A stretch of DNA of 64,000 nt from Streptomyces sp. NBC_00286 (lineage in GTDB: Bacteria > Actinomycetota > Actinomycetes > Streptomycetales > Streptomycetaceae): contig NZ_CP108054.1 in assembly GCF_036173125.1 (NCBI RefSeq), positions 7,655,001 to 7,719,000 of the forward strand. Reading direction: 5' to 3'. Under the pieces are notes generated by a model, which worked only from the letters and a program-made list of their open reading frames with translations, was not told the origin of the DNA and ran no database searches. Made by a program: the position numbers and the translations under genes. Positions 50,681 through 60,452 of the stretch are shown here, piece by piece; position 1 is the stretch's first letter, and the number at the start of each line of letters is the position of its first letter.

Positions 50681-51032
50681 CTCCGCCCGTCCGGGGAAGG
50701 CGACCCGGCCGCCTCCAGCGCGGCGGAGCTTTTGCGGCGTACGCCCCATGAGGACCGTAGATCCCAATCGCAACCTCTGTGCCGCTTGCCCGAATTGACG
50801 TGATCTATACGCAACGTAGTGTCAAGCGTGCATGACCGCATGTGAGTTCGGTGTAAAGAAAACGCTCGGTAGCCGAGATTTTTCCTGCAAGGATTTGATC
50901 TGATCACAGGAGGATCACTAAGGTCTGGCCTCGAACCTCCACTCGGGTGATCGCTTATCGGGAGCGACGGTGGAGGGGCCCCGCCAACCGGTGTTCTCGG
51001 TGGCGGCTGAGGTAATGAAGGAGCTCGCCCAC
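50681..51032. other. Intergenic leader region upstream of the first NlpC/P60 gene
   Basis: These 352 bp contain no gene. Features are the TTGACG...TAGTGT promoter candidate (50795-50822), an A/T-rich stretch at 50858-50905, and a long-range hairpin CCTCCAC (50936-50942) with GTGGAGG (50970-50976). A leader of about 200 nt would be transcribed. In related hydrolase genes such leaders carry c-di-AMP riboswitches, but I do not see that consensus here. Confidence 0.5.
50795..50822 (+). promoter_or_regulatory. Candidate promoter of the NlpC/P60 gene
   Basis: TTGACG (50795-50800) and TAGTGT (50817-50822) are separated by 16 bp. The surrounding 18 bases (CGAATTGACGTGATCTAT) differ by one base from a stretch upstream of nadA (23627-23644). 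Confidence 0.4.
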
Positions 51033-52064
51033 GTGGCGTCCCACCGTCGACCTAAGCAGCCGAGCCGCACCCGCGTGACCGTGCTCACCACCGCCGCCGC
51101 TGCCGCCGTGGCCCTCACCTCACAGGCGGCCAACGCCGCGCCCGGCGAGAAGCCGAGCAAGGACGAGGTCAAGGCCAAGGTCGACAAGCTCTACCACGAG
51201 TCGGAGCTGGCCACCGACAAGTACAACGGGGCCAAGGAGAAGCAGGACAAGCTCGAGAAAGAGATCGACACCCTCCAGGACCAGGTCGCACGCGGCCAGG
51301 GCGATCTCAACGACCTCCGGGACGGCCTCGGCCTGATGGCCAGCTCCCAGTACCGCACGGGCGGCATCGACCCCTCCGTGCAACTGTTCCTGTCCTCCGA
51401 CCCGGACACCTACCTCGACAAAGCGTCCGCGATGGACCAGATGAGCTCTCAGCAGGTCGAGACGCTCAAGAAGGTCCAGGAGAAGCAGCGCACGCTCGCC
51501 CAGCAGCGCCAGGAAGCCGCCGAGAAGCTCAAGGACCTCGCCGACACCCGCAAGACCCTCGGCGAGAAGAAGAAGGAGATCCAGGGCAAGCTCTCCGACG
51601 CGCAGAAGCTTCTCAATACCCTCACCGCCAAGGAGAAGGCGGCACTCGCCGCCGAGGAGCAGCGCGCCAGCCGCTCCGCCGGGGACCGCGTCGACCTCGG
51701 CAACGAGAAGCCGGCCTCCGGCCGCGGTGCCGCCGCCCTCGCCGCTGCCGAGACCCAGCTCGGCAAGCCGTACGTCTCCGGTGGCAGCGGCCCCAACTCC
51801 TACGACTGCTCCGGGCTGACCCAGTGGGCCTACGCCCAGGCCGGGGTGGGGATCACCCGGACCACGTACACGCAGCACAACGACGGCACGAAGATCGGCC
51901 GCGGCGAGCTCGCGCCCGGCGACCTGGTGTTCTTCAACAACCTCGGGCACGTCGGCCTGTACGCGGGCAACGGCACGATCATTCACGCCCCGAAGCCGGG
52001 CACCGTGGTCCGCTTCGAGTCGATGAGCACCATCGGCACCTTCCAGTTCGGCGTCCGCATCTGA
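51033..52064 (+). CDS. NlpC/P60 peptidoglycan hydrolase with coiled coil
   Basis: The 343-residue exported protein has a signal peptide ending SQAANA, a coiled-coil region (about 45-195) and a C-terminal NlpC/P60 domain. The domain shows catalytic Cys in SYDCSGLTQWAYAQAG and His in NLGHVGLYAG and IIHAPKPG. It cleaves D-Glu-mDAP type peptide bonds in the cell wall. The GTG at 51033 with AAGGAG 10 bases upstream is preferred over 50970. It is a close relative of the gene at 53343. Confidence 0.93.
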   Translation: MASHRRPKQPSRTRVTVLTTAAAAAVALTSQAANAAPGEKPSKDEVKAKVDKLYHESELATDKYNGAKEKQDKLEKEIDTLQDQVARGQGDLNDLRDGLGLMASSQYRTGGIDPSVQLFLSSDPDTYLDKASAMDQMSSQQVETLKKVQEKQRTLAQQRQEAAEKLKDLADTRKTLGEKKKEIQGKLSDAQKLLNTLTAKEKAALAAEEQRASRSAGDRVDLGNEKPASGRGAAALAAAETQLGKPYVSGGSGPNSYDCSGLTQWAYAQAGVGITRTTYTQHNDGTKIGRGELAPGDLVFFNNLGHVGLYAGNGTIIHAPKPGTVVRFESMSTIGTFQFGVRI

Positions 52065-52096
52065 ATTCCCTCGCGGCTCGGGCGATACTGGGCCGC

Positions 52097-53140
52097 ATGC
52101 GGATAGTGGGCACGGCCCGTATCGCCGCCGCCCTGGCACTGGCCTTGGTGGCGGCGGTCGGCTGCACCGGAAGCGACGACGGCGACGAAGCCGGGCGTAC
52201 GAATCCACCGGCGTCGTCCCGCGCGGCCAGCAAGTCCCCTGCTGCGACGCCCAGTCCGAGCCCTTCCCCGGCGAACCCGGTGTCGATCCCGGGCCTGATC
52301 GCGCGCAAGCACACGGGCTCGGACCTGCGGCTCGGCGCCGTACGCGCCCGCACCGACGCCTACACCAGCTACACGGTCACGTACGAGGCGAACGGGCTCA
52401 CCATCTCGGGCCTGATGAACATCCCGCGGGGCAAGGGCCCGTTCCCGGCGCTGGTGCTGGCCCACGGCTACATCGACCCGGCCATCTACACCACCGGGCG
52501 CGGCCTCGCCCGTGAACAGGACCTGCTGGCCCGTAACGGCTACGTGGTGCTGCACACCGACTACCGCAACCACGCGGACTCCGACCGCGACGCCGACAAC
52601 GACGTGAACCTCCGCCTCGGCTACACCGAGGACGTCATCGGAGCCGCCATGGCGCTGCACTCGTCCGGCCGGCCGGAGATCGACGGAGAGCGGATCGGCC
52701 TCCTCGGGCGGTCGATGGGCGGCGGCGTGGTCTACAACACGCTGGTGGTGGCGCCCGGCCTCTTCGACGCCGCGGTGGTCTTCGCGCCCGTGAGCTCACG
52801 TCCGGCCGAGAACATCGACCACTTCCAGCGCCGTAACGGCGATCCGATCGTCGCCGAGATCGAGGCGAAGCACGGTACCCCCAAGGAGAGCCCGGAGTTC
52901 TGGAAGCAGGTCTCGCCGCTCACCTACGTAGACCGCGTGACCGAGCCGCTGCTGGTCCACCACGGCACCGCCGACGACACCTGCCCGATCGCCTGGTCGG
53001 AGCGGGTGGTCGCCGACTTCGAAGCGGCGGGCAAGAGCGTCGAGTTCGTGATGTACGCCGGTGAGGGGCACACGTTCGCGCCGCGCTGGCCGGACTCGAT
53101 GGACCGGACGATGACGTTCTTCGAGCGCCACCTGCGTTGA
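52097..53140 (+). CDS. Alpha/beta-hydrolase lipoprotein (prolyl-oligopeptidase-like)
   Basis: The 347-residue protein has a lipobox AAVGC (Cys about 17), a Pro/Ser linker, and an alpha/beta-hydrolase domain with LVLAHGYIDP, nucleophile Ser in LLGRSMGGGVVY, an Asp in HHGTADDTCP and the final His in AGEGHTFAP. It resembles S9 acylaminoacyl peptidase-like hydrolases exported to the outer membrane face. The ATG has GATACT exactly 7 bases upstream, so the transcript is probably leaderless. Confidence 0.88.
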   Translation: MRIVGTARIAAALALALVAAVGCTGSDDGDEAGRTNPPASSRAASKSPAATPSPSPSPANPVSIPGLIARKHTGSDLRLGAVRARTDAYTSYTVTYEANGLTISGLMNIPRGKGPFPALVLAHGYIDPAIYTTGRGLAREQDLLARNGYVVLHTDYRNHADSDRDADNDVNLRLGYTEDVIGAAMALHSSGRPEIDGERIGLLGRSMGGGVVYNTLVVAPGLFDAAVVFAPVSSRPAENIDHFQRRNGDPIVAEIEAKHGTPKESPEFWKQVSPLTYVDRVTEPLLVHHGTADDTCPIAWSERVVADFEAAGKSVEFVMYAGEGHTFAPRWPDSMDRTMTFFERHLR

Positions 53141-53196
53141 GCGCTCCCCGTCACCACCGGCCGAACGGGGGAATTCCGTCGCTCCCCGGCGGCCGT

Positions 53197-53232
53197 ACGT
53201 CCCGCCGGTGACCTGCGTCTGAGGCGGGACGT
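53197..53232 (+). terminator. Hairpin after the hydrolase gene
   Basis: Perfect 10-bp arms (ACGTCCCGCC and its complement) with a 16-base loop. A terminator is likely, though no T run follows. Confidence 0.6.
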
Positions 53233-53342
53233 CACGGTGTGTGCACGCCCAGGGCTTTGTTCGTTGCGTAGTCGCGCGGCTACTGTCTGGCGCGCTTCCC
53301 CCGACTCAGGGGGTTCGTCAGCGGAAGGGAGAGCGGTTTTCC

Positions 53343-54371
53343 GTGGGTTCTCATCGCCGTCCCGCACCATCCGGTCTCGACCGGGGCGCCCGCAGCGCCA
53401 CCGTTTGCGTACTGTCCGCCGCGGCAGCGGCCCTCGGTCTCGTCCCGGCGGGCGCCACACCGCCCTCACCGGCCGTGCCTCAGGACGACGCACGCGCCGA
53501 GATGGACCGGCTGTACGCGGAGGCCGAGCGGGCCACCGAGGCGCACAACAAGGCTGGTGAGCGCGCGGACGCCCTGCGCGAGAAGGTGACCACCGCCCAG
53601 GACCGGATCGCCCGCCAACAGGACCGCATCAACACCATGCGGGACGCGATCGGCTCGCTCGCCGGTGCCGAGTACCGCTCGGGCGGCCTCGACCCCTCCC
53701 TGGCGCTGATGCTCTCCGCGGACCCCGACGACTACCTCGACAAGGCGGCCGTACTCGACCGGATCGGCGTCCGCCAGGCAGGCGCCCTCAAGGACCTTCG
53801 GAGCGCCATGAGGCAGCTCTCCCAGGAACGCAAGGAAGCCACCCGCGACCTCGCCGAGCTGGAGAAGAGCCGCGTGGCCGTCACCCGCCACAAACGCGTC
53901 GTCGAGCGGAAGCTCACCGAGGCGCGGCAGCTCCTGAACGCGATGCCGGACCAGGAGCGCGCCGCCTACGATCGCGCCTCCCGCTCCGGCCGCCTCCCCG
54001 ACCTCGGCGGCGCCGTCCCGCCCTCCGCGCGCGCGCGGGCCGCCGTCGCCGCGGCCCGTTCGGCCGTCGGCCGCCCCTACGTCTGGGGCGCCAACGGGCC
54101 CACCGGCTTCGACTGTTCGGGCCTCATGCAGTGGTCGTACGCGCAGGCCGGCGTCGGCCTGCCGCGCACCTCACAGGCCCAGGCGCACGCCGGCCACCGG
54201 GTGCCGCTCTCGCAGGCGCGGCCCGGCGACCTGGTCACCTACCGCAGCGACGCCAGCCATATCGGGATGTACATGGGCAACGGCCAGGTGATCCACGCGC
54301 CCTACCCGGGCGCTCCCGTCCGCTACGACCCCGTAGGCATGATGCCGATCTCGTCCGTGACGCGCCCCTGA
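53343..54371 (+). CDS. NlpC/P60 peptidoglycan hydrolase with coiled coil (second copy)
   Basis: This 342-residue protein has the same architecture as the 51033 gene: exported N-terminus, coiled coil (about 50-200) and NlpC/P60 domain with FDCSGLMQWSYAQAG, SHIGMYMG and VIHAPYPG. Similar residues throughout (DPSLALMLSADPDDYLDKA against DPSVQLFLSSDPDTYLDKA) show they are paralogues. The GTG at 53343 gives the common start GSHRRPAPSG. The stop overlaps the promoter of the next gene. Confidence 0.93.
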   Translation: MGSHRRPAPSGLDRGARSATVCVLSAAAAALGLVPAGATPPSPAVPQDDARAEMDRLYAEAERATEAHNKAGERADALREKVTTAQDRIARQQDRINTMRDAIGSLAGAEYRSGGLDPSLALMLSADPDDYLDKAAVLDRIGVRQAGALKDLRSAMRQLSQERKEATRDLAELEKSRVAVTRHKRVVERKLTEARQLLNAMPDQERAAYDRASRSGRLPDLGGAVPPSARARAAVAAARSAVGRPYVWGANGPTGFDCSGLMQWSYAQAGVGLPRTSQAQAHAGHRVPLSQARPGDLVTYRSDASHIGMYMGNGQVIHAPYPGAPVRYDPVGMMPISSVTRP

Positions 54372-54396
54372 CCTCAGCGGCGACGGCCCGTACGAT
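54368..54396 (+). promoter_or_regulatory. Promoter of the gluzincin-like lipoprotein gene
   Basis: CTGACC (54368-54373) and TACGAT (54391-54396) are 17 bp apart. The GTG start lies 8 bases after the -10 box, so the mRNA should be leaderless. The -35 box overlaps the stop codon of the preceding gene. Confidence 0.6.
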
Positions 54397-54404
54397 CAGG
54401 ACTT

Positions 54405-55604
54405 GTGGCTGGTCGTACGCATGTGCCGTGGTGGATGATCGGGCTGTTGCTGGCCGGTCTGGTGGCCTGCGGCTCGACGGCCCCCGACCCCGCCGCCACG
54501 GACGCCCAGCGGCTGCTCGACCGGCGGGCTCAGGCGGTGCTCGACGGCAACGGGAGCGCGTACGTCGCCACGTGGGCGCCCAGCCGTGAACCGGCCGCCG
54601 CCCGCACCGAGTTCGAGCGGCTGCGGGCCCTGCCGCTGGAGTCCTGGTCCTACCGCGTGACCGGCTTCCACCGCTCCGGCGACCGCGCCACCGCCGAAGC
54701 GGACCTCAGCTACCGCATAGCCGGCTACGACAAGGCGCCCCTCGTCGCCGCCCGCACCCTGAGCCTGAGACGCGAAGACGGCCACTGGTACGTCGCCGCC
54801 GACCGGCCCGCCGAGGACGCCAGCGAGCAGCTGTGGGAGCAGGGCGCCGTCGAGGTCGTACGCGGGGAGCACAGCCTCGTCCTCGGTGTCGGGCAGACGG
54901 CCAGGGCCCTGCGCGGGTACGCCCAGCTGGCCGACCGCGCGGTGCCGGCGGTCCAGGAGGCGTGGGGCGAGGAATGGTCGGGACGGGTCGTCGTCCTCGT
55001 ACCGAAGTCACTGGACGAGATGGCTCAGCTGCTCGGGGCGCCCGCGTCCGGATACCGGGGGATAGCGGCCGTCACCACCGGCGAGACGGGAAGCGCGGCG
55101 AAGGCGCCCGCGGACCGGATCGTGGTCAACCCCGACGCGTACGCCGTCCTCGGCGGCTTCGGCCGGCAGGTCGTCCTCACCCACGAGACCACCCATGTCG
55201 CCACCCGCGCCCAGACCACGGCGGCCACCCCCCTGTGGCTCTCCGAGGGCTACGCGGACTGGGTCGGCTACCGCGGCACAGGCCGCACCCCCGTACAGGG
55301 CGCCCCCGAATTGCGCGACGCGGTGCGCGACGGGCGGGCCCCCGGCGGGCTCCCGGCCGACAAGGATTTCGAGTTCGGCGGGGAGGCGGGCGGGCTGGCG
55401 GAGGCGTACGAGGCCGGCTGGATGGCCTGCCGGCTGATCGCCGAACGGTGGGGCGAGGTGCGCCTCGGCGAGTTCTACCGCGCGGTGGGTGCGCACGGTT
55501 CGCGCGAGGGTGCGGTGGAGGCCGCAATGGGGGAGGTGCTGGAGACGACGCCGGAGAAGTTCACCGAGCAGTGGCGGGCGTATCTCGCCTCTCAACTCGG
55601 CTGA
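54405..55604 (+). CDS. Lipoprotein with gluzincin-type metallopeptidase domain
   Basis: The 399-residue protein has a lipobox LAGLVAC (Cys about 22), a low-complexity domain and a peptidase MA-like domain with HETTH (HExxH zinc motif) in LTHETTHVATRAQT, then LSEGYADWVGY supplying the third ligand. It has no obvious propeptide. It probably cleaves proteins or peptides outside the cell. The gene stop overlaps the converging glycosyltransferase by 13 bp. It is likely leaderless. Confidence 0.85.
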   Translation: MAGRTHVPWWMIGLLLAGLVACGSTAPDPAATDAQRLLDRRAQAVLDGNGSAYVATWAPSREPAAARTEFERLRALPLESWSYRVTGFHRSGDRATAEADLSYRIAGYDKAPLVAARTLSLRREDGHWYVAADRPAEDASEQLWEQGAVEVVRGEHSLVLGVGQTARALRGYAQLADRAVPAVQEAWGEEWSGRVVVLVPKSLDEMAQLLGAPASGYRGIAAVTTGETGSAAKAPADRIVVNPDAYAVLGGFGRQVVLTHETTHVATRAQTTAATPLWLSEGYADWVGYRGTGRTPVQGAPELRDAVRDGRAPGGLPADKDFEFGGEAGGLAEAYEAGWMACRLIAERWGEVRLGEFYRAVGAHGSREGAVEAAMGEVLETTPEKFTEQWRAYLASQLG

Positions 55605-56872
55605 GTCAGCTGCTCGGTCCGGGGCGGGGGCGCCTGGCCGGGCTCCGGAGCCGGGCGCTCGTGCGGCACCGTGTCGCGCCACAGGCGTACCGCCGCGATG
55701 GCCGTCGCGGCGACCAGCAGGCCGTTGCGGAGGAAGAGGACGGTGACGCCCAGAGCGTCGCTGGCCACGACATGGCCGAACCAGAGGGGGAACTCCAGGA
55801 CCGTCAGGAACGCCGCCGCGAGAAGCAGGACGGCCGGCAGGGTCATCCGGCTCTCACGGAACAGCAGGCAGACGGCGGCGATGCCGATCAGCCACACCAG
55901 GTACTGCGGGCTGATCACCCGGCTGGTGACCGTGAACAGGAGTACGGCCACGAACGCGGCGTCGGAGAGGGTGTGCGGCGCGAAGCGCCTGGCGCGCAGG
56001 CGCCACAGCAGGAGCCAGCCGAAGGCGAGCATGGCCAGCATGAGAGCCGCGGTGCTCACGACGCCGACGTAAGGGCCGACGAACTCCATGGAGCCGTAGT
56101 TGAGCAGCACCTCGCCCTCCCAGCCGAAGTGCCGGGCTACGTGGAAGACCAGGGCGCCGAGGGACTCGACCTCTGTGCCGCGGTCGCGCTGGGCGGTCAG
56201 GAACGCGAACGCGCCGGGCATCGTCACGGTGAACGCCAGCGCGATCGCCACGGCCGTCACCGCCGCGGCGGCCCAGGGCTTCCGCTTCGTGGTGCCCACC
56301 AGGAGCAGGGCCGGCCATACCTTCAGGAGCGCGCCGAAGGCCGCGAGGGCGCCGAGTAGCCGTGGGCGGCGCAGGCCCGCGAGGAGCGCCGCCACGGCGA
56401 CGGCTGTCACCATCACGTCGTAGCGGGCGTAGACCGTCGGGCCGAGGAGGGGGACGCCGAGGGTCCACACCCAGGCGCCGCGTGGGCTCTGGCCGGGGCG
56501 GCGGCCCGCGTACTGGAGCAGGGCGAGGACGCAGGCGTCGGTGAGGCAGACGAGGACGAAGAACGCCGAGGCGTAGTCGAGGAAGGGCAGCAGGGCGGGG
56601 GAGAGGATGGGGAGGGCGGCGGCGGGTGGGTACTGCCAGGCCACGTCGCTCAGCGGGAACGTGCCGTCGCGGAGGGTGACGTACCAGCCCTGGTAGATCC
56701 CCTCGACGTCGGTCGTGACGTCCGGGCCCGGGAACACGATCACCTTGAAGACGAAGATGAGCAGCAGGATTCTGGTGAGGGTCCAGACCGCGAGCAGCCC
56801 GTACGTGCTTGTCGCCCTCGCGTGTGCCATGGCCGCCCAGTTCTGTTTCGTGGGGATGCTGTGCGTTGCCAT
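55592..56872 (-). CDS. Polytopic membrane glycosyltransferase (GT-C, DUF2029-like)
   Basis: The 426-residue protein has about ten membrane segments. An early acidic loop (VTTDVEGIYQGWYVTLRDGT) and IEAL-like external loops resemble polyprenyl-phosphate-mannose-dependent mannosyltransferases. A mannosyltransferase gene (pimB') is divergent at 57606. The ATG at 56872 is used; a second ATG at 56830 is possible. Longer readings to 57037 translate the repeat DNA and are rejected. Confidence 0.8.
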   Translation of the reverse strand: MATHSIPTKQNWAAMAHARATSTYGLLAVWTLTRILLLIFVFKVIVFPGPDVTTDVEGIYQGWYVTLRDGTFPLSDVAWQYPPAAALPILSPALLPFLDYASAFFVLVCLTDACVLALLQYAGRRPGQSPRGAWVWTLGVPLLGPTVYARYDVMVTAVAVAALLAGLRRPRLLGALAAFGALLKVWPALLLVGTTKRKPWAAAAVTAVAIALAFTVTMPGAFAFLTAQRDRGTEVESLGALVFHVARHFGWEGEVLLNYGSMEFVGPYVGVVSTAALMLAMLAFGWLLLWRLRARRFAPHTLSDAAFVAVLLFTVTSRVISPQYLVWLIGIAAVCLLFRESRMTLPAVLLLAAAFLTVLEFPLWFGHVVASDALGVTVLFLRNGLLVAATAIAAVRLWRDTVPHERPAPEPGQAPPPRTEQLTQPS

Positions 56873-56904
56873 GATGACGTGTTTTTGGGCGAGGTTTCTT
56901 TTCC

Positions 56905-57053
56905 CCAGCCCCACCCCTTCCCGAAACTGGGGCTGCGCCCCAGGCCCCCGCCAGGGGGTGGTGGGTGACACTTCGTGTCGCGGGTGCGGGTTGTGTGTGG
57001 CTGGTCGCGCCCACGCGGCGGAGCCGCAAATTGACACAGCCCCGCGCCCCTTG
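56905..57053. repeat. Intergenic repeats, families D and B in reverse orientation
   Basis: Family D (CCCCACCCCTTCCCGAAACT then GGGGCTGCGCCCCAGGCCCC) is at 56910-56950, and family B (GCCCACGCGGCGGAGCCGCA) at about 57008-57027. They lie upstream of copy 2 of the structured element. No gene is visible. Confidence 0.7.
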
Positions 57054-57200
57054 GGTGGTTGGTGGGTGCGGGGCCGCGGGCCGGTGCGTCAGCCCGTCGC
57101 CAACAGGGCATACGACCCCGTGCTGACACAGGGTTCTGGTGTGCCCAGACCGAAGCTAAGCGACGGGCATACGACGCACCGGCCCACGTCCCCTCCCGCC
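57054..57200. repeat. Structured 147-bp repeat, copy 2
   Basis: The outer stem is perfect here: GGGCCGGTGCGTC (57078-57090) with its complement at 57173-57185. Inner stems are CCCGTCGC (57093-57100) with GCGACGGG (57160-57167), GGGCA (57106-57110) with TGCCC (57142-57146), and CCCCGTG with CACAGGG (57116-57133, one mismatch). About 95% identical to 40558-40704. Confidence 0.8.
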
Positions 57201-57324
57201 GACGGGAAGCAGCGGGCAGTCGGGGGTCCGGGCTTTCCGTGCGGACGGGTACGGGGCGCAGGCCCCTTCGGGGCGGGGGCTTTTTCGGTTCGCTTGCTCT
57301 TCCGGGTGCGGGCAGTCGCAGGCT

Positions 57325-57560
57325 TTCCAGGGGCGCGGGGAACTGCGCGACCAGCCACAACGCACCCGCAGCCGCGACACGACTGTCACCCACCGCCCCG
57401 GTAGGCACCCCACCCACCCGCGGTAGGCGCCCACCCGCCGTAGGCAGCGGGGCCTTGGGGCGCAGCCCCCAGTTTCGGGAAGGGGCGGGGCTGGGGAATT
57501 CCTCGACAAGCCACAACGCACCCGCAGTCGCCAACGGACCGAACTCACCCCCCGGTAAGC
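57325..57560. repeat. Intergenic repeats, families A and D, and derivatives
   Basis: Family A (CAGGGGCGCGGGGAACTGCG plus CCAGCCACAACGCACCC) is at 57328-57375. Family D is at 57450-57500 (GGGGCGCAGCCCCCAGTTTC then GGGAAGGGGCGGGG), followed by a partial A tail at 57510-57545. The remainder, 57201-57324, shows no clear gene. Confidence 0.7.
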
Positions 57561-57605
57561 ACCCCGCCCAACCGCCGGAGGCAACTCGCTAGAGTCGTAA
57601 CCGCG

Positions 57606-58748
57606 ATGCACAAAACCCTGATCGTCACCAACGACTTCCCGCCCAGACCCGGCGGCATCCAGGCCTTCCTGCACAACATGGCGCTACGCCTGGACTCCGA
57701 CCAACTCGTCGTCTACGCGTCCACGTGGAAACGCGGACGCGCCGGCATCGAGGCGACCGCCGCCTTCGACGCCGAGCAGCCCTTCACCGTCGTACGCGAC
57801 CGCACGACGATGCTGCTGCCGACGCCGGCCGTCACCCGGCGGGCGGCAGGGCTGCTGCGCGGGCACGGCTGCACTTCGGTGTGGTTCGGAGCGGCGGCCC
57901 CGCTCGGCCTGATGGCGCCCGCGCTGCGCAAAGCCGGCGCCGAGCGCCTCGTCGCCACCACGCACGGCCACGAGGCAGGCTGGGCCCAGCTGCCCGCCTC
58001 GCGCCAACTCCTGCGCCGTATCGGCGAGTCCACGGACACGATCACCTACCTCGGCGAGTACACCCGCTCACGGATCGCCACCGCCCTCACGCCCGCGGCC
58101 GCGGGCCGTATGGTCCAACTGCCGCCCGGTGTCGACGAGAAGACCTTTCACCCTGGTTCGGGCGGAGACGCCGTACGGGCCCGGCTCGGGCTCACCGACC
58201 GCCCGGTGGTCGTCTGCGTCTCGCGGCTCGTCCGGCGCAAGGGGCAGGACACGCTCATCCTCGCCATGCCGCGCATCCTCGCGAAGGAGCCGGACGCCGT
58301 CCTGCTGATCGTCGGCGGTGGCCCGTACGAGAAGGAGCTGCGCAGGCTCGCCTACGAGACCGGGGTCGCCGACTCCGTGCACTTCACCGGGGCCGTGCCC
58401 TGGGCCGAGCTGCCTGCCCACTTCGGCGCGGGCGATGTCTTCGCCATGCCCTGCCGGACCCGCCGGGGCGGGCTCGACGTGGAGGGTCTGGGCATCGTCT
58501 ACCTGGAGGCCTCAGCAACGGGCCTGCCGGTCGTCGCCGGCGATTCCGGCGGTGCGCCGGACGCGGTGCTGGACGGCGAGACGGGCTGGGTCGTCCGCGG
58601 CGGTTCCCCCGAGGCGGCAGCCGACCGCATCACCACCCTCCTCGGCGACGCGGAGCTGCGTCGTCGGATGGGGGAGCGGGGGCGGCAGTGGGTCGAGGAG
58701 ACGTGGCGCTGGGATCTGCTGGCGGAGAAATTGCGGACGTTGCTGTAG
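57606..58748 (+). CDS. pimB: GDP-mannose-dependent glycosyltransferase, PimB'-like
   Basis: PimB' adds the second mannose to phosphatidylinositol monomannoside at the membrane. The 380-residue GT4 enzyme has DFPPRPGGIQAFLHNMA near the N-terminus, THGHEAGWAQLPASR, CVSRLVRRKGQDTLI, VGGGPYEKELR and EGLGIVYLEASATGLPVVAG, the last containing the conserved Glu of the donor site. It is likely cytoplasmic and membrane-associated. A TAGAGT box ends 10 bp upstream. It is divergent from the membrane GT. Confidence 0.88.
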   Translation: MHKTLIVTNDFPPRPGGIQAFLHNMALRLDSDQLVVYASTWKRGRAGIEATAAFDAEQPFTVVRDRTTMLLPTPAVTRRAAGLLRGHGCTSVWFGAAAPLGLMAPALRKAGAERLVATTHGHEAGWAQLPASRQLLRRIGESTDTITYLGEYTRSRIATALTPAAAGRMVQLPPGVDEKTFHPGSGGDAVRARLGLTDRPVVVCVSRLVRRKGQDTLILAMPRILAKEPDAVLLIVGGGPYEKELRRLAYETGVADSVHFTGAVPWAELPAHFGAGDVFAMPCRTRRGGLDVEGLGIVYLEASATGLPVVAGDSGGAPDAVLDGETGWVVRGGSPEAAADRITTLLGDAELRRRMGERGRQWVEETWRWDLLAEKLRTLL

Positions 58749-58774
58749 CGCGAGCCCTAGGCGGAACCGGATAA

Positions 58775-60430
<1,656 letters not shown>

Positions 60431-60452
60431 GCCGTCGTACGACCGGGGTCGG

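Noticed and set aside
50830..51032. Confident c-di-AMP (ydaO) riboswitch upstream of the NlpC/P60 gene
   Set aside because: The expected conserved motifs were not recognisable by eye; left as a test only.
56873..57037. Upstream extension of the membrane glycosyltransferase to 57037
   Set aside because: The additional 55 codons translate repeat-family B and D DNA and look non-conserved.
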